Counted from the stretch's first letter, positions 52,795 through 62,233 are shown. The stretch is 64,000 bases of DNA from Legionella sp. PC1000 (GCF_014109805.1 NZ_CP059400.1:900001-964000); one strand, 5' to 3'. The notes: generated by a model from the sequence alone, not told the origin. Numbers and translations: made by a program.

Positions 52795-53964
52795 TTAGGA
52801 AGGACATGGCACCAGACCTTGCTTTATCTGTCTTAAACCTTGCGCCACTTTTTCTTTACTCAATGCGTAACAAAAACGTAACACATGTTTTCCTTTATCC
52901 GGATTTAGATAAAAAGCGCGTCCAGGAACCACGGCAACTTTTGCCCGCTCAAGTAACATGCGTGTCATGGCGGCATCATCTTTAAAACCCATGCGGGAAA
53001 AATCAGCCATAATATAGTAAGCTCCCTGAGGAACCGTCACCTCAAAACCAATGTCACGTAACTCACGAACAGTATGATCCCGTTTTTCCAAATAGCTTTG
53101 ACACATCGTTTGATAATAATTTTCTGGTAATTTGAAAGCATCGATCGCCGCATGCTGTAACGGGGTCGCAGGACACACATACAATAAATCTTGAACCAAG
53201 GCCATTTTTGCAATTACATGTGCCGGACCACTGGCATAACCTAAACGCCATCCCGTCATATTATACGTTTTTGAACATCCTGAAATCGTGATGGTGCGAT
53301 CTTTAAAATTTTTTAAACTAGCAAATGACACATGTTTATAGCCAGGATAAGTAATGTATTCATAAATTTCATCAGTGATCACTGCTAAATTATAGTGTTC
53401 TGCAATTTCGCCAATCGCTAATAATTCGTGCTCAGAAAAAACTTTGCCACAAGGATTACACGGTGTGCAAATGATAATCGCGCGGGTTTTAGGAGTTATC
53501 GCTTTTTTAAGATCATCGATTTGAATGCTAAGATCATGTAAATTAATAGGTACCGCTTTAACATTAACTTGATACAGCTCCAAAATATTTTTGTGGTAGC
53601 CATAAAACGGTTCAAACAAAATAACTTCATCACCTGGATTAAATAAAGACATCGTCGCACAAATAAAGGCGCCAGTAGATCCGTGGGTCACCAGAATTTC
53701 TGTTTCGGCATGAACCGGGATTTTATTAAAAGTTTGAATTTTATTGGCAATAGCATGGCGTAAATTGAATACCCCTTCACAAGCAGAATATACATTTTTC
53801 TCTTGTTCAATCGCACGTACAGCGGCCTGTTTGATTATCTCAGGTGTAGGTAAATCACAAATACCCTGACCTAAATTAATGCCGCCAATTTTTTCACACT
53901 CCGTGCTCGCCGCACGAATACCAGATTGACACAAGTTTTCACTCGCTTGACTTGTTTTCAGCAT
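52795..53964 (-). CDS. Class I/II pyridoxal-phosphate aminotransferase
   Basis: A 389-aa aspartate-aminotransferase-fold enzyme. The PLP lysine is in ISGCSKTYNMTGWRLGY (about residue 232); TPCNPCGKVFS, ITDEIYEYITY and the C-terminal VLRFCYALS (Arg binding the substrate carboxylate) are the other family marks. ATG 53964 is chosen for AGAGGA just upstream; the longer frame begins inside a MITE-like repeat (54061-54300). The amino-acid substrate cannot be fixed (aspartate, aromatic or methionine-type). Confidence 0.9.
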   Translation of the reverse strand: MLKTSQASENLCQSGIRAASTECEKIGGINLGQGICDLPTPEIIKQAAVRAIEQEKNVYSACEGVFNLRHAIANKIQTFNKIPVHAETEILVTHGSTGAFICATMSLFNPGDEVILFEPFYGYHKNILELYQVNVKAVPINLHDLSIQIDDLKKAITPKTRAIIICTPCNPCGKVFSEHELLAIGEIAEHYNLAVITDEIYEYITYPGYKHVSFASLKNFKDRTITISGCSKTYNMTGWRLGYASGPAHVIAKMALVQDLLYVCPATPLQHAAIDAFKLPENYYQTMCQSYLEKRDHTVRELRDIGFEVTVPQGAYYIMADFSRMGFKDDAAMTRMLLERAKVAVVPGRAFYLNPDKGKHVLRFCYALSKEKVAQGLRQIKQGLVPCPS

Positions 53965-54060
53965 GTTGTTAGTTCCTCTTTGATTCTTTGTCCTGCATAT
54001 AAGAAAAATCTCCGCCTTGTACCGCTCACTACGCGCATCCGCAAAATTGCTTTTAAAAAT

Positions 54061-54300
54061 AACAAGCGTAGCCTTGATGAAGCCCAGCGTAATCAAGGTT
54101 TTCATTCTCCGAAGTGCAGGCTATCAACATGCTTCAGTCTCAAGCTTGCCAATGTTCACCTATCCGGCCATTGTGCACATAATGATGAAATGAAGAATAT
54201 GGCCAATCATGCAGCTCGTCAACTAAACCAGCAAATATTAACGAATAGATTTAAATAATAAACCTTGATTACGCTGGGCTTCATCAAGGCTACGCTTGTT
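54061..54300. repeat. MITE-like element with 41-bp perfect inverted ends
   Basis: Left end 54061-54101 and right end 54260-54300 are exact inverted repeats (start AACAAGCGTAGCCTTGATGA). The 158-bp interior encodes nothing supported. The size (240 bp), no gene content, and shortened copies at 56007 and 58478 suggest a non-autonomous mobile repeat. Spurious long frames of both neighbouring genes begin in its ends. Confidence 0.78.
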
Positions 54301-54453
54301 CCCCATCTTTATTTTGCTTGGAATAATGAGAGTTGCAAGGATAAAATAAATTGCGAACTCAGTGGAGTGGGGATAGTTCATTTTTGTGTTTTGCACTCAT
54401 CTACAATTTCTGGCAATATCCGGCTTCTGTTAAGGATTAAGGAAGATCGTGTC

Positions 54454-55992
54454 GTGTCGATAAATCTAAATTCCCACTGCTTTAGATTTTTGTTAGGAAG
54501 CTTATTGTTCTCTTTCTGTCAAATTATTGTTGCCGGAACTCCTAATGAAAAAGAAAAGAATATATCGCACTATGGCCATGCGATAGCGAGCCAAGAAGGC
54601 TTTGGCTTCATTTCAAATGATAACCAAAACAAATTATTTCTGCATGGGCTTTATCAATTTGACCAAGATGCCTTTTTCAATGTAAGGGGGTTAACCATAA
54701 ATAATGGTGTTGAAAGTACCGATATGATTAACCAGGATAATGTGAATCGATTTTGGATGAGACGTGTACGCCCCATTTTTAATGGTACTTTTTTAAAATA
54801 TAATGATTTCTATTTCATGCCGGATTTTGGTCAAGGTCAAACTCGCTTATTTGATGCCCTCATTGATTTGCATTATTTTGAAGTGTTCAGTTTAAGAGCT
54901 GGCAAACAAAAAAGCCTCTTAACAGGATTTGATCGATTGAGAGGGGCCGCTACGAACAATACAGTTGAACGTGGCTATGCAACGATGATGGCGCCAAGTA
55001 GAGAATATGGTTTCGTATTCTACGGAGCTGTGGGGCCAAAGCGAAAAACCAATCAATCTCCTTATAATTATAAGTACAATAAATTCAATGACTGGTTTTC
55101 TTATGAAGTTGGGGTATTAACAGGGTCTTTTGATAATACCAATCCCGGATTAAATCCTGTTACACCCACTACCTTTAATTCAGAGACAGCAACTTTAGCG
55201 AATAAAGTATTTGAACTTCGTTTGTTTACTAATCCGTTTCTAAACGGTTCTTTGCCGCTTTTAAGAAATTTAGGATTTGGCATCGCTGGCAGTACAGAAG
55301 AGGTAAACAATCAAAGCAATCCACCAGCTCTAGTCTCTGTTGGCCAAAATCCAATTTTCTTTTATGAAACGGATGTACACGGCAATGGCCCAAGAAAAAG
55401 ACTTCATCCTCAAGCTTTTTGGTTCCTGGGTTCTTTTGGCGTATTTGGGGAATGGACACAAACTCAGCAAACCCTGTCTAAAGGGCTTGTTTTCCCCAAC
55501 GCTGATGATCTTCAATTCGTTGAAGTGACAAATCACGCGGCAGAAGTGCAGGTAGTTTATAATTTGACTCAAGAAGCCTTCACGCTCGGGTCGTTAAAAC
55601 CTAATCGCAATTTCTCGCCTAGAGAGAGGGGAGCATGGGGCGCGTTTCAATTAGTCGCGAGGTGGTCACAATTAGCGCTGGACAATCGTATTTTTAATTC
55701 TTTTTCTGCCGAGGAAGAGCAAACTAATTACACCTTTTCTGATCCTAGGCTATCCGTACAAAGAGCGAACACCTGGGGAGTAGGGATTAATTGGTTTTTA
55801 AATAGAAATATGGTCATTATGACAGAATATGATCAAACTAATTTTGTTGGTGGTTGTTCAACAGGAGCATTAAATGCTCCTGAGACACCTGGATGCTTAA
55901 CCGCTGGTGACTATGCAACCGCTTCGACAAGCAAAGTTAGGAACCGCCCCAATGAACGTGTGATTATGCAACGGTTTCAATTATCTTTCTAG
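54454..55992 (+). CDS. OprP/OprO-like outer membrane porin
   Basis: A protein of about 512 aa. GTG 54454 is chosen because AAGGAAG lies upstream and the first 33 residues form a signal peptide (FRFLLGSLLFSFCQIIVAG); longer frames start in the repeat. The body is a beta-barrel porin with the phosphate-selective OprP-type phrases FWMRRVRPIFNGTFLKYNDF, FSLRAGKQKSLLTGFDRL and the C-terminal strand RVIMQRFQLSF ending in Phe (quoted in parts). Loops have many Arg/Lys, as in anion-selective porins. Confidence 0.85.
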   Translation: MSINLNSHCFRFLLGSLLFSFCQIIVAGTPNEKEKNISHYGHAIASQEGFGFISNDNQNKLFLHGLYQFDQDAFFNVRGLTINNGVESTDMINQDNVNRFWMRRVRPIFNGTFLKYNDFYFMPDFGQGQTRLFDALIDLHYFEVFSLRAGKQKSLLTGFDRLRGAATNNTVERGYATMMAPSREYGFVFYGAVGPKRKTNQSPYNYKYNKFNDWFSYEVGVLTGSFDNTNPGLNPVTPTTFNSETATLANKVFELRLFTNPFLNGSLPLLRNLGFGIAGSTEEVNNQSNPPALVSVGQNPIFFYETDVHGNGPRKRLHPQAFWFLGSFGVFGEWTQTQQTLSKGLVFPNADDLQFVEVTNHAAEVQVVYNLTQEAFTLGSLKPNRNFSPRERGAWGAFQLVARWSQLALDNRIFNSFSAEEEQTNYTFSDPRLSVQRANTWGVGINWFLNRNMVIMTEYDQTNFVGGCSTGALNAPETPGCLTAGDYATASTSKVRNRPNERVIMQRFQLSF

Positions 55993-56006
55993 AAATAGTA
56001 CCTTGC

Positions 56007-56115
56007 CTAGCCTTGATGAAGCATAGCGTAACCAAAGTTTTCATTCTCCAGAGTGAAATGAAGGATATGGCAATCATGCAGCTCATCAACTAAACCAGCA
56101 AATATTAACTAATAG
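56007..56115. repeat. MITE-like element, internally deleted copy
   Basis: CTAGCCTTGATGAAGC (left end), CGTAACCAAAGTTTTCATTC and the AATCATGCAGCTC...CAACTAAACCAGC tail match the 54061 element, but the middle (about 100 bp) and the right inverted end are missing. It follows the porin gene by 14 bp. Confidence 0.65.
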
Positions 56116-56160
56116 CCTGGCCGACAAAATGAGTAGGGTAGATGAGGTCATTTTGCCCTG

Positions 56161-56717
56161 AGGTAACGTCAGTTTTTTCATGAGAAACCTCCACTAATTT
56201 TTTCGTTTACGTACCGTGCTTATTTTTTTCGCCTACATACCGCACTTATTTCTTCGCCTACCTGCACTTTATGCGCGGTATCCAGGGGATGTTGCTATAG
56301 AAATGCTCAGCGGCATCTTAAAATATTGTTCTGGATACCGCGCATAAAGCGCGGTACGTAGAGAAATTTAAGCAGAGAAATTTAAGCAGTACGTAGGGAA
56401 ATTTAAAATGAAAAACTGACGATCCCTCAGGTTTGTTGGCCTAAGGTATCGTCAATTTTTTGATGAGAAACCCACTAATTTTTTCGTTTACGTACCGTGC
56501 TTATTTTTTTCGCCTACATACCGCACTTATTTCTTCGCCTACCTGCCGCGCTTTATGCGCGGTATCCAGGGGATGTTGCTATAGAAATGCTCAGCGGCAT
56601 CTTAAAATATCGTTCTGGATACCGCGCATAAAGCGCGGTACGTAGAGAAATTTAAGCAGAGAAATTTAAGCAGTACGTAGGGAAATTTAAAATGAAAAAC
56701 TGAAGATCCCTCAGGTT
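56161..56717. repeat. Tandem duplication (about 283-bp period) with palindromic repeat
   Basis: Copy 1 (about 56161-56443) and copy 2 (56444-56717) are almost identical. Each contains a large hairpin; in copy 2 the arms 56546-56569 and 56615-56638 are perfect 24-bp inverted repeats (CCGCGCTTTATGCGCGGTAT...). The same arm sequence also occurs at the window end (63958). The space between porin and the next gene (55993-56741) is filled by repeats, with no gene seen. Confidence 0.75.
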
Positions 56718-56741
56718 ATTTTGCCCCAACCTATTATGCTA

Positions 56742-57026
56742 TTAATGCACTTCACCACCGTATTTATAGCAAGCAGCGCCACGTGCAAGTTTACCTTGTT
56801 TGTATAATTTACTAAGTTTTTTATCACATCTTTTTTTCGCTTCAGCACAGGCATCCGATGCTTTTAAAGCCTTACCTGATTTTGTAACTTCAGCATATTT
56901 GCCATTCTCGTATTGTGCAATATATGTGCATTTTTTAAATACCTTAGCATTGGCATTTTCTGCAAACAAAGTCAGCATTAAGGAGGTAGCTAACATTATA
57001 TTTAAAACCCGTACTATAGTTTTCAT
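56742..57026 (-). CDS. Small secreted Cys/Lys-rich hypothetical protein
   Basis: A 94-aa exported protein. ATG 57026 has AAGGA immediately upstream; the signal peptide is MKTIVRVLNIMLATSLMLT with cleavage after ENANA. The mature part has four Cys (KKCTYIAQY, DACAEAKKRCDKK, GAACYKYGG) and many Lys, which suggests two disulfide bonds. No known family. Single gene; it may be a periplasmic or secreted factor. The longer frame (nine residues more) lacks a ribosome site. Confidence 0.68.
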   Translation of the reverse strand: MKTIVRVLNIMLATSLMLTLFAENANAKVFKKCTYIAQYENGKYAEVTKSGKALKASDACAEAKKRCDKKLSKLYKQGKLARGAACYKYGGEVH

Positions 57027-57142
57027 TCCTTGATCTCCCAAAAGTACACTCAACTATAGCTCGTTAGTCGAGCTAATATTTGGTAACTATAGCACCTCAA
57101 TGTGCAGTGGTCTAATAAAACAGAATTTCTATAACACATAAG

Positions 57143-57174
57143 GGGGCAAGTCTTGAATTTTGCGTTACGACTTG
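57143..57174. repeat. REP-related half element, second copy
   Basis: Close match to 48370-48402 (TCTTGAATTTT then GCGTTACGACTTG). A coding-like frame of about 56 codons without start codon (57177-57344, ends EYVTREADRHD) follows it; I see no supported gene in the rest of the 57054-57527 gap. Confidence 0.5.
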
Positions 57175-57527
57175 TACATTAAAAATTTTTCTTATTGCTA
57201 CTTTAGCAATTAAAATATTCGATAAAGACAAGGTATACAAATACCCCTCCCTTATCAAACATATCATTGAAACAAGCGTGAAACCTGCTCAAAACATAGA
57301 GTATGTAACAAGGGAGGCCGATCGACACGACTAAAGGCAGTACCTGCGTTTGCGCAAAATATGAATACTTCAATGGGTGTATTATAATAAGTCCATTGTC
57401 GCTATAATTTTGATTAATTCTAAACCAAAGCTTTAGAAGTCTGACGCCTTGGAAATAAATGCAACTGAATAAATCTCAAAATGCTATAGAGCTAACATCT
57501 CAACTTATTTAACGCTAGGAGATAACT

Positions 57528-58439
57528 TTGACTATCACCGAGAGCGCGATGGAACAACGCGTTCTAAAATTATCCATAGTGATGACTTCCTTTTTATCAC
57601 TGATAGGTATCGTATGTGGCCTGCTATCGGGATCATTAGCTATCGTGTTTGATGGTATGTTTGACATGATTGATGCTGTCATGTCAGTTCTTGCGCTCTT
57701 GGTTACCCGACTTTTGACCAGTGAAGGTAATCGCCGATTTCAATATGGTTATTGGCATGTTGAACCAATGGTATTGGTTTTTAACGGCAGCATACTTATC
57801 TTGGTGTCAGCCTATGCTTTGATAAATGCCATTGGCAGTATATTGTCTGGCGGGAGAGAAATGAATTTTGACATGGCGCTAATTGTTGCTTCATTTATGT
57901 CCTTATTATCCATGGGTATGTATGGTTATGTGCGACATAAAAACTTAAAAATTAATTCTGAATTTTTAAGGCTTGATGCCCATAGTTGGCTCATGTCAGG
58001 ATCGATTTCATTAGCCCTCTTAATTGCATTTGTCATTGCCCAATTAATGGAAGGGAGCAGATACCAACACCTTACTCCTTTTGTTGATCCTTTTGTGTTA
58101 GCAATTATGTCTACCTTTTTGTTTTTTGTACCGATGTCGACAGTACGTAATGCAATGAAAGATATTTTTCTCATAGCCCCATTTAGTCTTGATGAGAAAG
58201 TAAGACTATTTTTAGATGATCTCATCATACGATATGAATTTAAGACCTATTCAAGCTACGTAGCCAAAATTGGGCGGGCCCAGTTTATTGAAATTCATAT
58301 TGTTGTCCCACCTGAATATAAAATTTCTACTATTGACTCATTGGATGTAATTCGTCACGAAATAGCTGTTGCTATGGGAGGAGAGAGCCCGCAACGCTGG
58401 TTAACCATAGTGTTTACTGCCAATGAAAGTTGGATTTAG
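57528..58439 (+). CDS. Cation diffusion facilitator (CDF) transporter
   Basis: A 303-aa inner-membrane protein with six hydrophobic segments and a C-terminal cytosolic domain (about 210-303). CDF marks: FDGMFDMIDAVMSVLALL in TM2 (Asp/Asp site, without the usual His) and RLDAHSWLMSGSISLA in TM5 (quoted in part). It starts with TTG, preceded by a strong AGGAG site 5 nt upstream. The D..D/DAHS..G pattern with Met/Asp instead of His-Asp suggests Fe2+/Mn2+ rather than Zn2+ specificity, as inference. Confidence 0.85.
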   Translation: MTITESAMEQRVLKLSIVMTSFLSLIGIVCGLLSGSLAIVFDGMFDMIDAVMSVLALLVTRLLTSEGNRRFQYGYWHVEPMVLVFNGSILILVSAYALINAIGSILSGGREMNFDMALIVASFMSLLSMGMYGYVRHKNLKINSEFLRLDAHSWLMSGSISLALLIAFVIAQLMEGSRYQHLTPFVDPFVLAIMSTFLFFVPMSTVRNAMKDIFLIAPFSLDEKVRLFLDDLIIRYEFKTYSSYVAKIGRAQFIEIHIVVPPEYKISTIDSLDVIRHEIAVAMGGESPQRWLTIVFTANESWI

Positions 58440-58477
58440 GAAGTTGCCAAAGGGAATAGACCCTGGATATATAACAT

Positions 58478-58635
58478 AGCAAGCGTAGCCTTGATGAAGC
58501 GCGGCGTAATCAAGTTTTCATTCTCCTAAATGCAAGCCATTAACATGCCTCGGTCTCAAGCTATCCAATGTTCACCTATCCGGCCATTGCGCATATAATG
58601 ATGAAATGAAGAATATGGCCACTCATGCAGCTCGC
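58478..58635. repeat. MITE-like element, left part copy
   Basis: GCAAGCGTAGCCTTGATGAAGC and about 130 following bases (TTTTCATTCTCC, CAATGTTCACCTATCCGGCC, GAATATGGCC..TCATGCAGCTCG in short pieces) match the first two thirds of the 54061 element. The right inverted end is absent; it stops about 70 bp before the next gene. Confidence 0.65.
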
Positions 58636-58705
58636 AATCATGTATTACGACTCATACTGTGTATATGGGGCAGGTTTGAATATATTAATTTTAAAGGAAA
58701 TTCAC

Positions 58706-59689
58706 ATGCGCCAGTTTTTGATTACAATTTTTATTTTTTTGTTGTCTCTTGCAGCATATTGTGCGCCTGTCTTCGAAATTATTCCTCTTGGAGTCTATGG
58801 TGGTTTGAAAGATGGAAATTTATCAGCTTATTTATTAAAGACTAATGAGAGCGAAAATTATACAGTTCTTGATGCGGGTACTCTGGTGCATGGGCTTGAA
58901 GTTGCAGTCGGTAGGCAATCAATGCGTAATAAAAATGTTGAGGATTTGCTGCAAAAACATATCCCGACTTACCTCATTTCCCATGCACATCTTGATCATC
59001 TTATGGGACTTGTGATGGCGCAACCTGAATTGCGAGAGCAGCAAACAATTATGGCGCGCGAAGAAACAATGCACGCATTGCAGAAAAATATTTTTAATTG
59101 GTCGGTTTGGGGGAATTTTGGCGATAGAGGGGAAATTCCGCACTTGAATTATCAGCATTATCAAACTATGCCATTACTACAGTGGGTTGCTATCCCTAAT
59201 ACTGATTTGCACGTAAAAGCGTTCCCTTTGAGTCATGGTGGCATGGCATCAAGTGCTTTTTTAATACGTTATAAGACGGAATATATCTTATATTTTGGTG
59301 ATACTGGCGCTGACAGCATTGAAAAATCGACAAACATGGGGAATATTTGGAAAGAAATTGCACCACTTATAAGAAATAAGCAGCTTCATGCCATCATGCT
59401 GGAGTGTTCATTTTTAAATTCACAGCCAGGTGATAAATTATTTGGTCATTTAAAACCAAACTTATTTATGTTTGAGTTGCGACAATTGGCGTCGATTGTG
59501 GATCCTTTAGATTTAAGAAACTCACTACGGGGATTGCCAGTTGTTGTTACTCATATCAAGCCCAGATTAGTTGATCTTGCAAATTCCAGGAAAGATATAC
59601 GAATGCAGGTTATCAACGAATTGTCTCAGGAAAATGATATTGGCGTAGAATTAATTAAACCTGAGCAAGGTATTATGTTCCGTTTATAA
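58706..59689 (+). CDS. Secreted class II cAMP phosphodiesterase-like enzyme (MBL fold)
   Basis: A 327-aa exported metallo-beta-lactamase-fold enzyme. ATG 58706 is chosen for AAGGAA upstream and the signal peptide MRQFLITIFIFLLSLAAYC. The zinc site is SHAHLDHL (His93, His95, Asp97, His98), with LSHGGMASSAFLIRY and YFGDTGAD as the next ligand regions; this order is that of PDE1/CpdP class II cyclic nucleotide phosphodiesterases. It is periplasmic or secreted, which would allow action on external cAMP. Confidence 0.85.
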   Translation: MRQFLITIFIFLLSLAAYCAPVFEIIPLGVYGGLKDGNLSAYLLKTNESENYTVLDAGTLVHGLEVAVGRQSMRNKNVEDLLQKHIPTYLISHAHLDHLMGLVMAQPELREQQTIMAREETMHALQKNIFNWSVWGNFGDRGEIPHLNYQHYQTMPLLQWVAIPNTDLHVKAFPLSHGGMASSAFLIRYKTEYILYFGDTGADSIEKSTNMGNIWKEIAPLIRNKQLHAIMLECSFLNSQPGDKLFGHLKPNLFMFELRQLASIVDPLDLRNSLRGLPVVVTHIKPRLVDLANSRKDIRMQVINELSQENDIGVELIKPEQGIMFRL

Positions 59690-59968
59690 TAGACGCTCAC
59701 GACATCGGTTAAGAGTGCCGAACCAGTCTTAAGAAAGCATGTTGGGTCTGCGGCGGTGCCCCGGACCCCGTGGACAAGCCCCGGGTATAGGCAGAGACGT
59801 GATCAAGGGACAGTTGCTACCCCTACACCTGCCCGGCAATGATGGATAGCTAAACTCCATGTTTAATTCCAACAACAATAATTTTTCTTCTATCCCTATA
59901 AGCTTGATCTGTAGCTAGAAGATCAAAGTGTTCGAGATTGGCCCGAAAAAATGGACTAAACTATTATT

Positions 59969-60916
59969 ATGAAGGAAGTAATGATATTTTTATTTTGGTT
60001 TTCTATTTTATTTTTTTCGCCGTTTATAACGGCAGCGGATCCTCTTTATTCTGATCAGACTGTAAAACTACAAATTTATCTGGATAAAAACAATTTTAGT
60101 CCTGGAAAAATAGATGGGGTTAATGGACAGTTTACACGTTTTGTTTTTTCTTTATTAGATAAAATCTCCAAAGAGGAAAAGGCAAACCTAAAACATCCCA
60201 TTAGTTCAATTAATCCTCTTTATACCGAATATAAAATTAAAGAATCGGATAAAAAATTTATTGGAAAAGTACCTAAAACACCGAAGCAGCAATCCCAAAA
60301 GAAATTTATTCCCTATGCCAGTTATGGAGAATTTGTAGCCGAGCGGTTTCATAGTGATATACGTTTATTAAAAGCACTTAATCCAGGAAAAAATATAAAT
60401 ACTTTAAAAGCTGGCGATATACTTAAAGTCCCCAATGTTGACCCTTTTGTCATTGAAGAACTGAAACCAAAAATGTTTGCAAAGCAAAAACCAGAATTCG
60501 CAAAACGTGTGATAAAAATAAATACCAAACAACGGATTTTAAGTGTTTATGAGAACGAGGCTCTTTTGGCAGCATTCCCCATAACACCAGGGTCTACCGA
60601 GCTTCCAGCACCAAAAGGTGTATGGAAAATTGTAAAAATTACCTTTTTACCCTGGTTTAGATATGACGAAAAAATGTTAAAAAAAGGAAAAAGAAGCAAG
60701 CATTTTTTTAATATTCCACCAGGACCGAATAATCAAGTAGGAGTCGTTTGGATAAGTTTAAATAAATCAGGGATAGGTATCCATGGCACGGATAACCCAG
60801 AAACAATTGGACGTTCGACAAGTCATGGGTGTATTCGTTTGACGAATTGGGATGCGGTAAAATTAAGCAAATTAACAAGCCCCGGTGTTGAAGTCAAAAT
60901 CGATGTGAATGAGTAG
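59969..60916 (+). CDS. L,D-transpeptidase (YkuD) with peptidoglycan-binding part
   Basis: A 315-aa exported enzyme: signal peptide (cleavage near TAADP), a PG_binding_1/LysM-like region (about 30-165, with QIYLDKNNFSPGKIDGVNGQF and LKAGDILKVPN), then the YkuD domain (about 185-313) with catalytic IGIHGTDNP and STSHGCIRLTNWD (Cys288, His286). It crosslinks peptidoglycan by 3-3 bonds or ties lipoproteins to it. An alternative ATG at 59981 has AAGGA directly upstream. Single gene. Confidence 0.9.
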   Translation: MKEVMIFLFWFSILFFSPFITAADPLYSDQTVKLQIYLDKNNFSPGKIDGVNGQFTRFVFSLLDKISKEEKANLKHPISSINPLYTEYKIKESDKKFIGKVPKTPKQQSQKKFIPYASYGEFVAERFHSDIRLLKALNPGKNINTLKAGDILKVPNVDPFVIEELKPKMFAKQKPEFAKRVIKINTKQRILSVYENEALLAAFPITPGSTELPAPKGVWKIVKITFLPWFRYDEKMLKKGKRSKHFFNIPPGPNNQVGVVWISLNKSGIGIHGTDNPETIGRSTSHGCIRLTNWDAVKLSKLTSPGVEVKIDVNE

Positions 60917-60924
60917 AGCGATAT

Positions 60925-61686
60925 CTAACATTGCTCCTCTGGTCTTAAGGTAAGGATTTCATGTCCACTATCTGTTACTAAAATAGTATGTTCCCACTGT
61001 GCAGATAATTTGTGATCTTTTGTGACAACAGTCCAACCATCTCCTAAAGTTTTAACTTCTTTGCTACCCAAATTGAGCATTGGTTCAATAGTAAAAGTCA
61101 TTCCTGCCCGTAATTGTAATCCTGTATTTGGTTTGCCAAAATGCATCACGTCAGGTTCTTCCCACATTGCTCTCCCAATTCCATGACCACCAAACTCTCG
61201 CACGACTGAATATCCATGTTGTTCTGCATGCTTTTGGATTATGCTGCCTATATCTCCGAGATGAGTCCCAGGACGCACTATCGAAATCGCTTTATATAGG
61301 CATTCTTGTGTCACTTCTACTAATTTTTTAGCAAAAGGCTTTACATTGCCAACCAGAAACATTTTGCTTGTATCCCCAATATAACCGTTTTTTTGTACTG
61401 TCACATCGATATTAATAATATCGCCATTTTTAAGTCTTTTATCGGAAGGGATGCCATGGCAAACCACATGATTTATGGACGTGCAAATGCATGCCGGAAA
61501 CCCATAATGATTTAAAGTTGAGGGAATAGCTTGTAAATCTTCGAGAATATATTGACGACAAATTCGTTCAAGCTCATTGGTGCTTGCACCTTCAACCACG
61601 TAAGGTTCTATCATTTGCAGTACAGATGCAGCCAAATTACTGGCAATTCGCATTTTTTCTATTTCTTCAGCAGTCTTCACTAACAT
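60925..61686 (-). CDS. map: Methionine aminopeptidase type I
   Basis: A 253-aa enzyme removing N-terminal Met. ATG 61686 is chosen (MLVKTAEEIEKMR); a GTG 12 nt earlier is possible. Metal ligands are in IINIDVTVQ (Asp), YIGDTSKMF (Asp), GGHGIGRAM (His), TIEPMLNLG (Glu) and AQWEHTI (Glu). Its start lies within the end of the ParD-like gene (20-nt overlap), so the two are coupled; this pairing occurs in Legionella and relatives. A housekeeping copy may exist elsewhere. Confidence 0.93.
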   Translation of the reverse strand: MLVKTAEEIEKMRIASNLAASVLQMIEPYVVEGASTNELERICRQYILEDLQAIPSTLNHYGFPACICTSINHVVCHGIPSDKRLKNGDIINIDVTVQKNGYIGDTSKMFLVGNVKPFAKKLVEVTQECLYKAISIVRPGTHLGDIGSIIQKHAEQHGYSVVREFGGHGIGRAMWEEPDVMHFGKPNTGLQLRAGMTFTIEPMLNLGSKEVKTLGDGWTVVTKDHKLSAQWEHTILVTDSGHEILTLRPEEQC

Positions 61687-61879
61687 CGCGTATTTCACCT
61701 AATGATGCTTGGTTTATTAAAATTTTGAGAATTTCAGAATAAGTAATTGATGGGTTTTCTTCTGCCAGTTTCCCTATTCTAATCCAATATTCTGCCTGAG
61801 AATTAATTGAACGGCTCATTGCTCTTGCCATCAGTTTGGTTGCTTCGTGCAACTCGTCAGAAATTTTTACTATGCCCAT
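61667..61879 (-). CDS. ParD-like antitoxin-family protein
   Basis: A 70-aa protein: GIVKISDELHEATKLMARA, SRSINSQAEYWIRIGKLAEE and LNPSITYSEIL-like end; this is the ParD-like family (PF11903) with a ribbon-helix-helix start. ATG 61879 has GGAG 5 nt upstream. There is no ParE-type toxin; the partner in the operon is methionine aminopeptidase, which it overlaps by 20 nt. It may be an autoregulator of map rather than an antitoxin. Confidence 0.82.
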   Translation of the reverse strand: MGIVKISDELHEATKLMARAMSRSINSQAEYWIRIGKLAEENPSITYSEILKILINQASLGEIRDVSEDC

Positions 61880-62233
61880 ATTTTCTCCAAAGCACAAAGA
61901 ATATAGTGTTTTGTAATAAAATGCTATATTTTGAAATAAAATATATTTCGGGAGAGAGTAATATAATGTACCCCAAAATAAGGGAGATAAGGGTTAAGGC
62001 TCGATACACTTGTTGTTTATAAATCCAAGCTTCAAAAGAACTTATAATTAAAAGTAGAATTAAATTCGGAATCTAGATTAGGGACTACGTTAGCTTTCTC
62101 TGCAGCAACATCTCATTCTAGGAAATTTAAACAAGCAAACGGGTTACTTCGCTGAATAAGTATAAATTCTTGTTAATAATGTTTATGATTGGCCAAAAAT
62201 TGCAAATCAATTAAATATATCAGGATTAAATTG

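Noticed and set aside
53965..54105. N-terminal extension of the aminotransferase
   Set aside because: The extra codons run into the MITE-like repeat and lack a ribosome site; ATG 53964 has one.
54265..54453. N-terminal extension of the porin
   Set aside because: The extension starts inside the right end of the MITE-like repeat and would hide the signal peptide that begins at GTG 54454.
57177..57344. Coding-like frame without start codon between two repeats
   Set aside because: About 56 codons with plausible composition but no start, no family and no neighbour; kept only as a remark in the adjacent repeat entry.
59700..59860. GC-richer stretch that looked like a structured RNA
   Set aside because: No consistent long stem or known RNA motif could be drawn by eye, and no coding frame.
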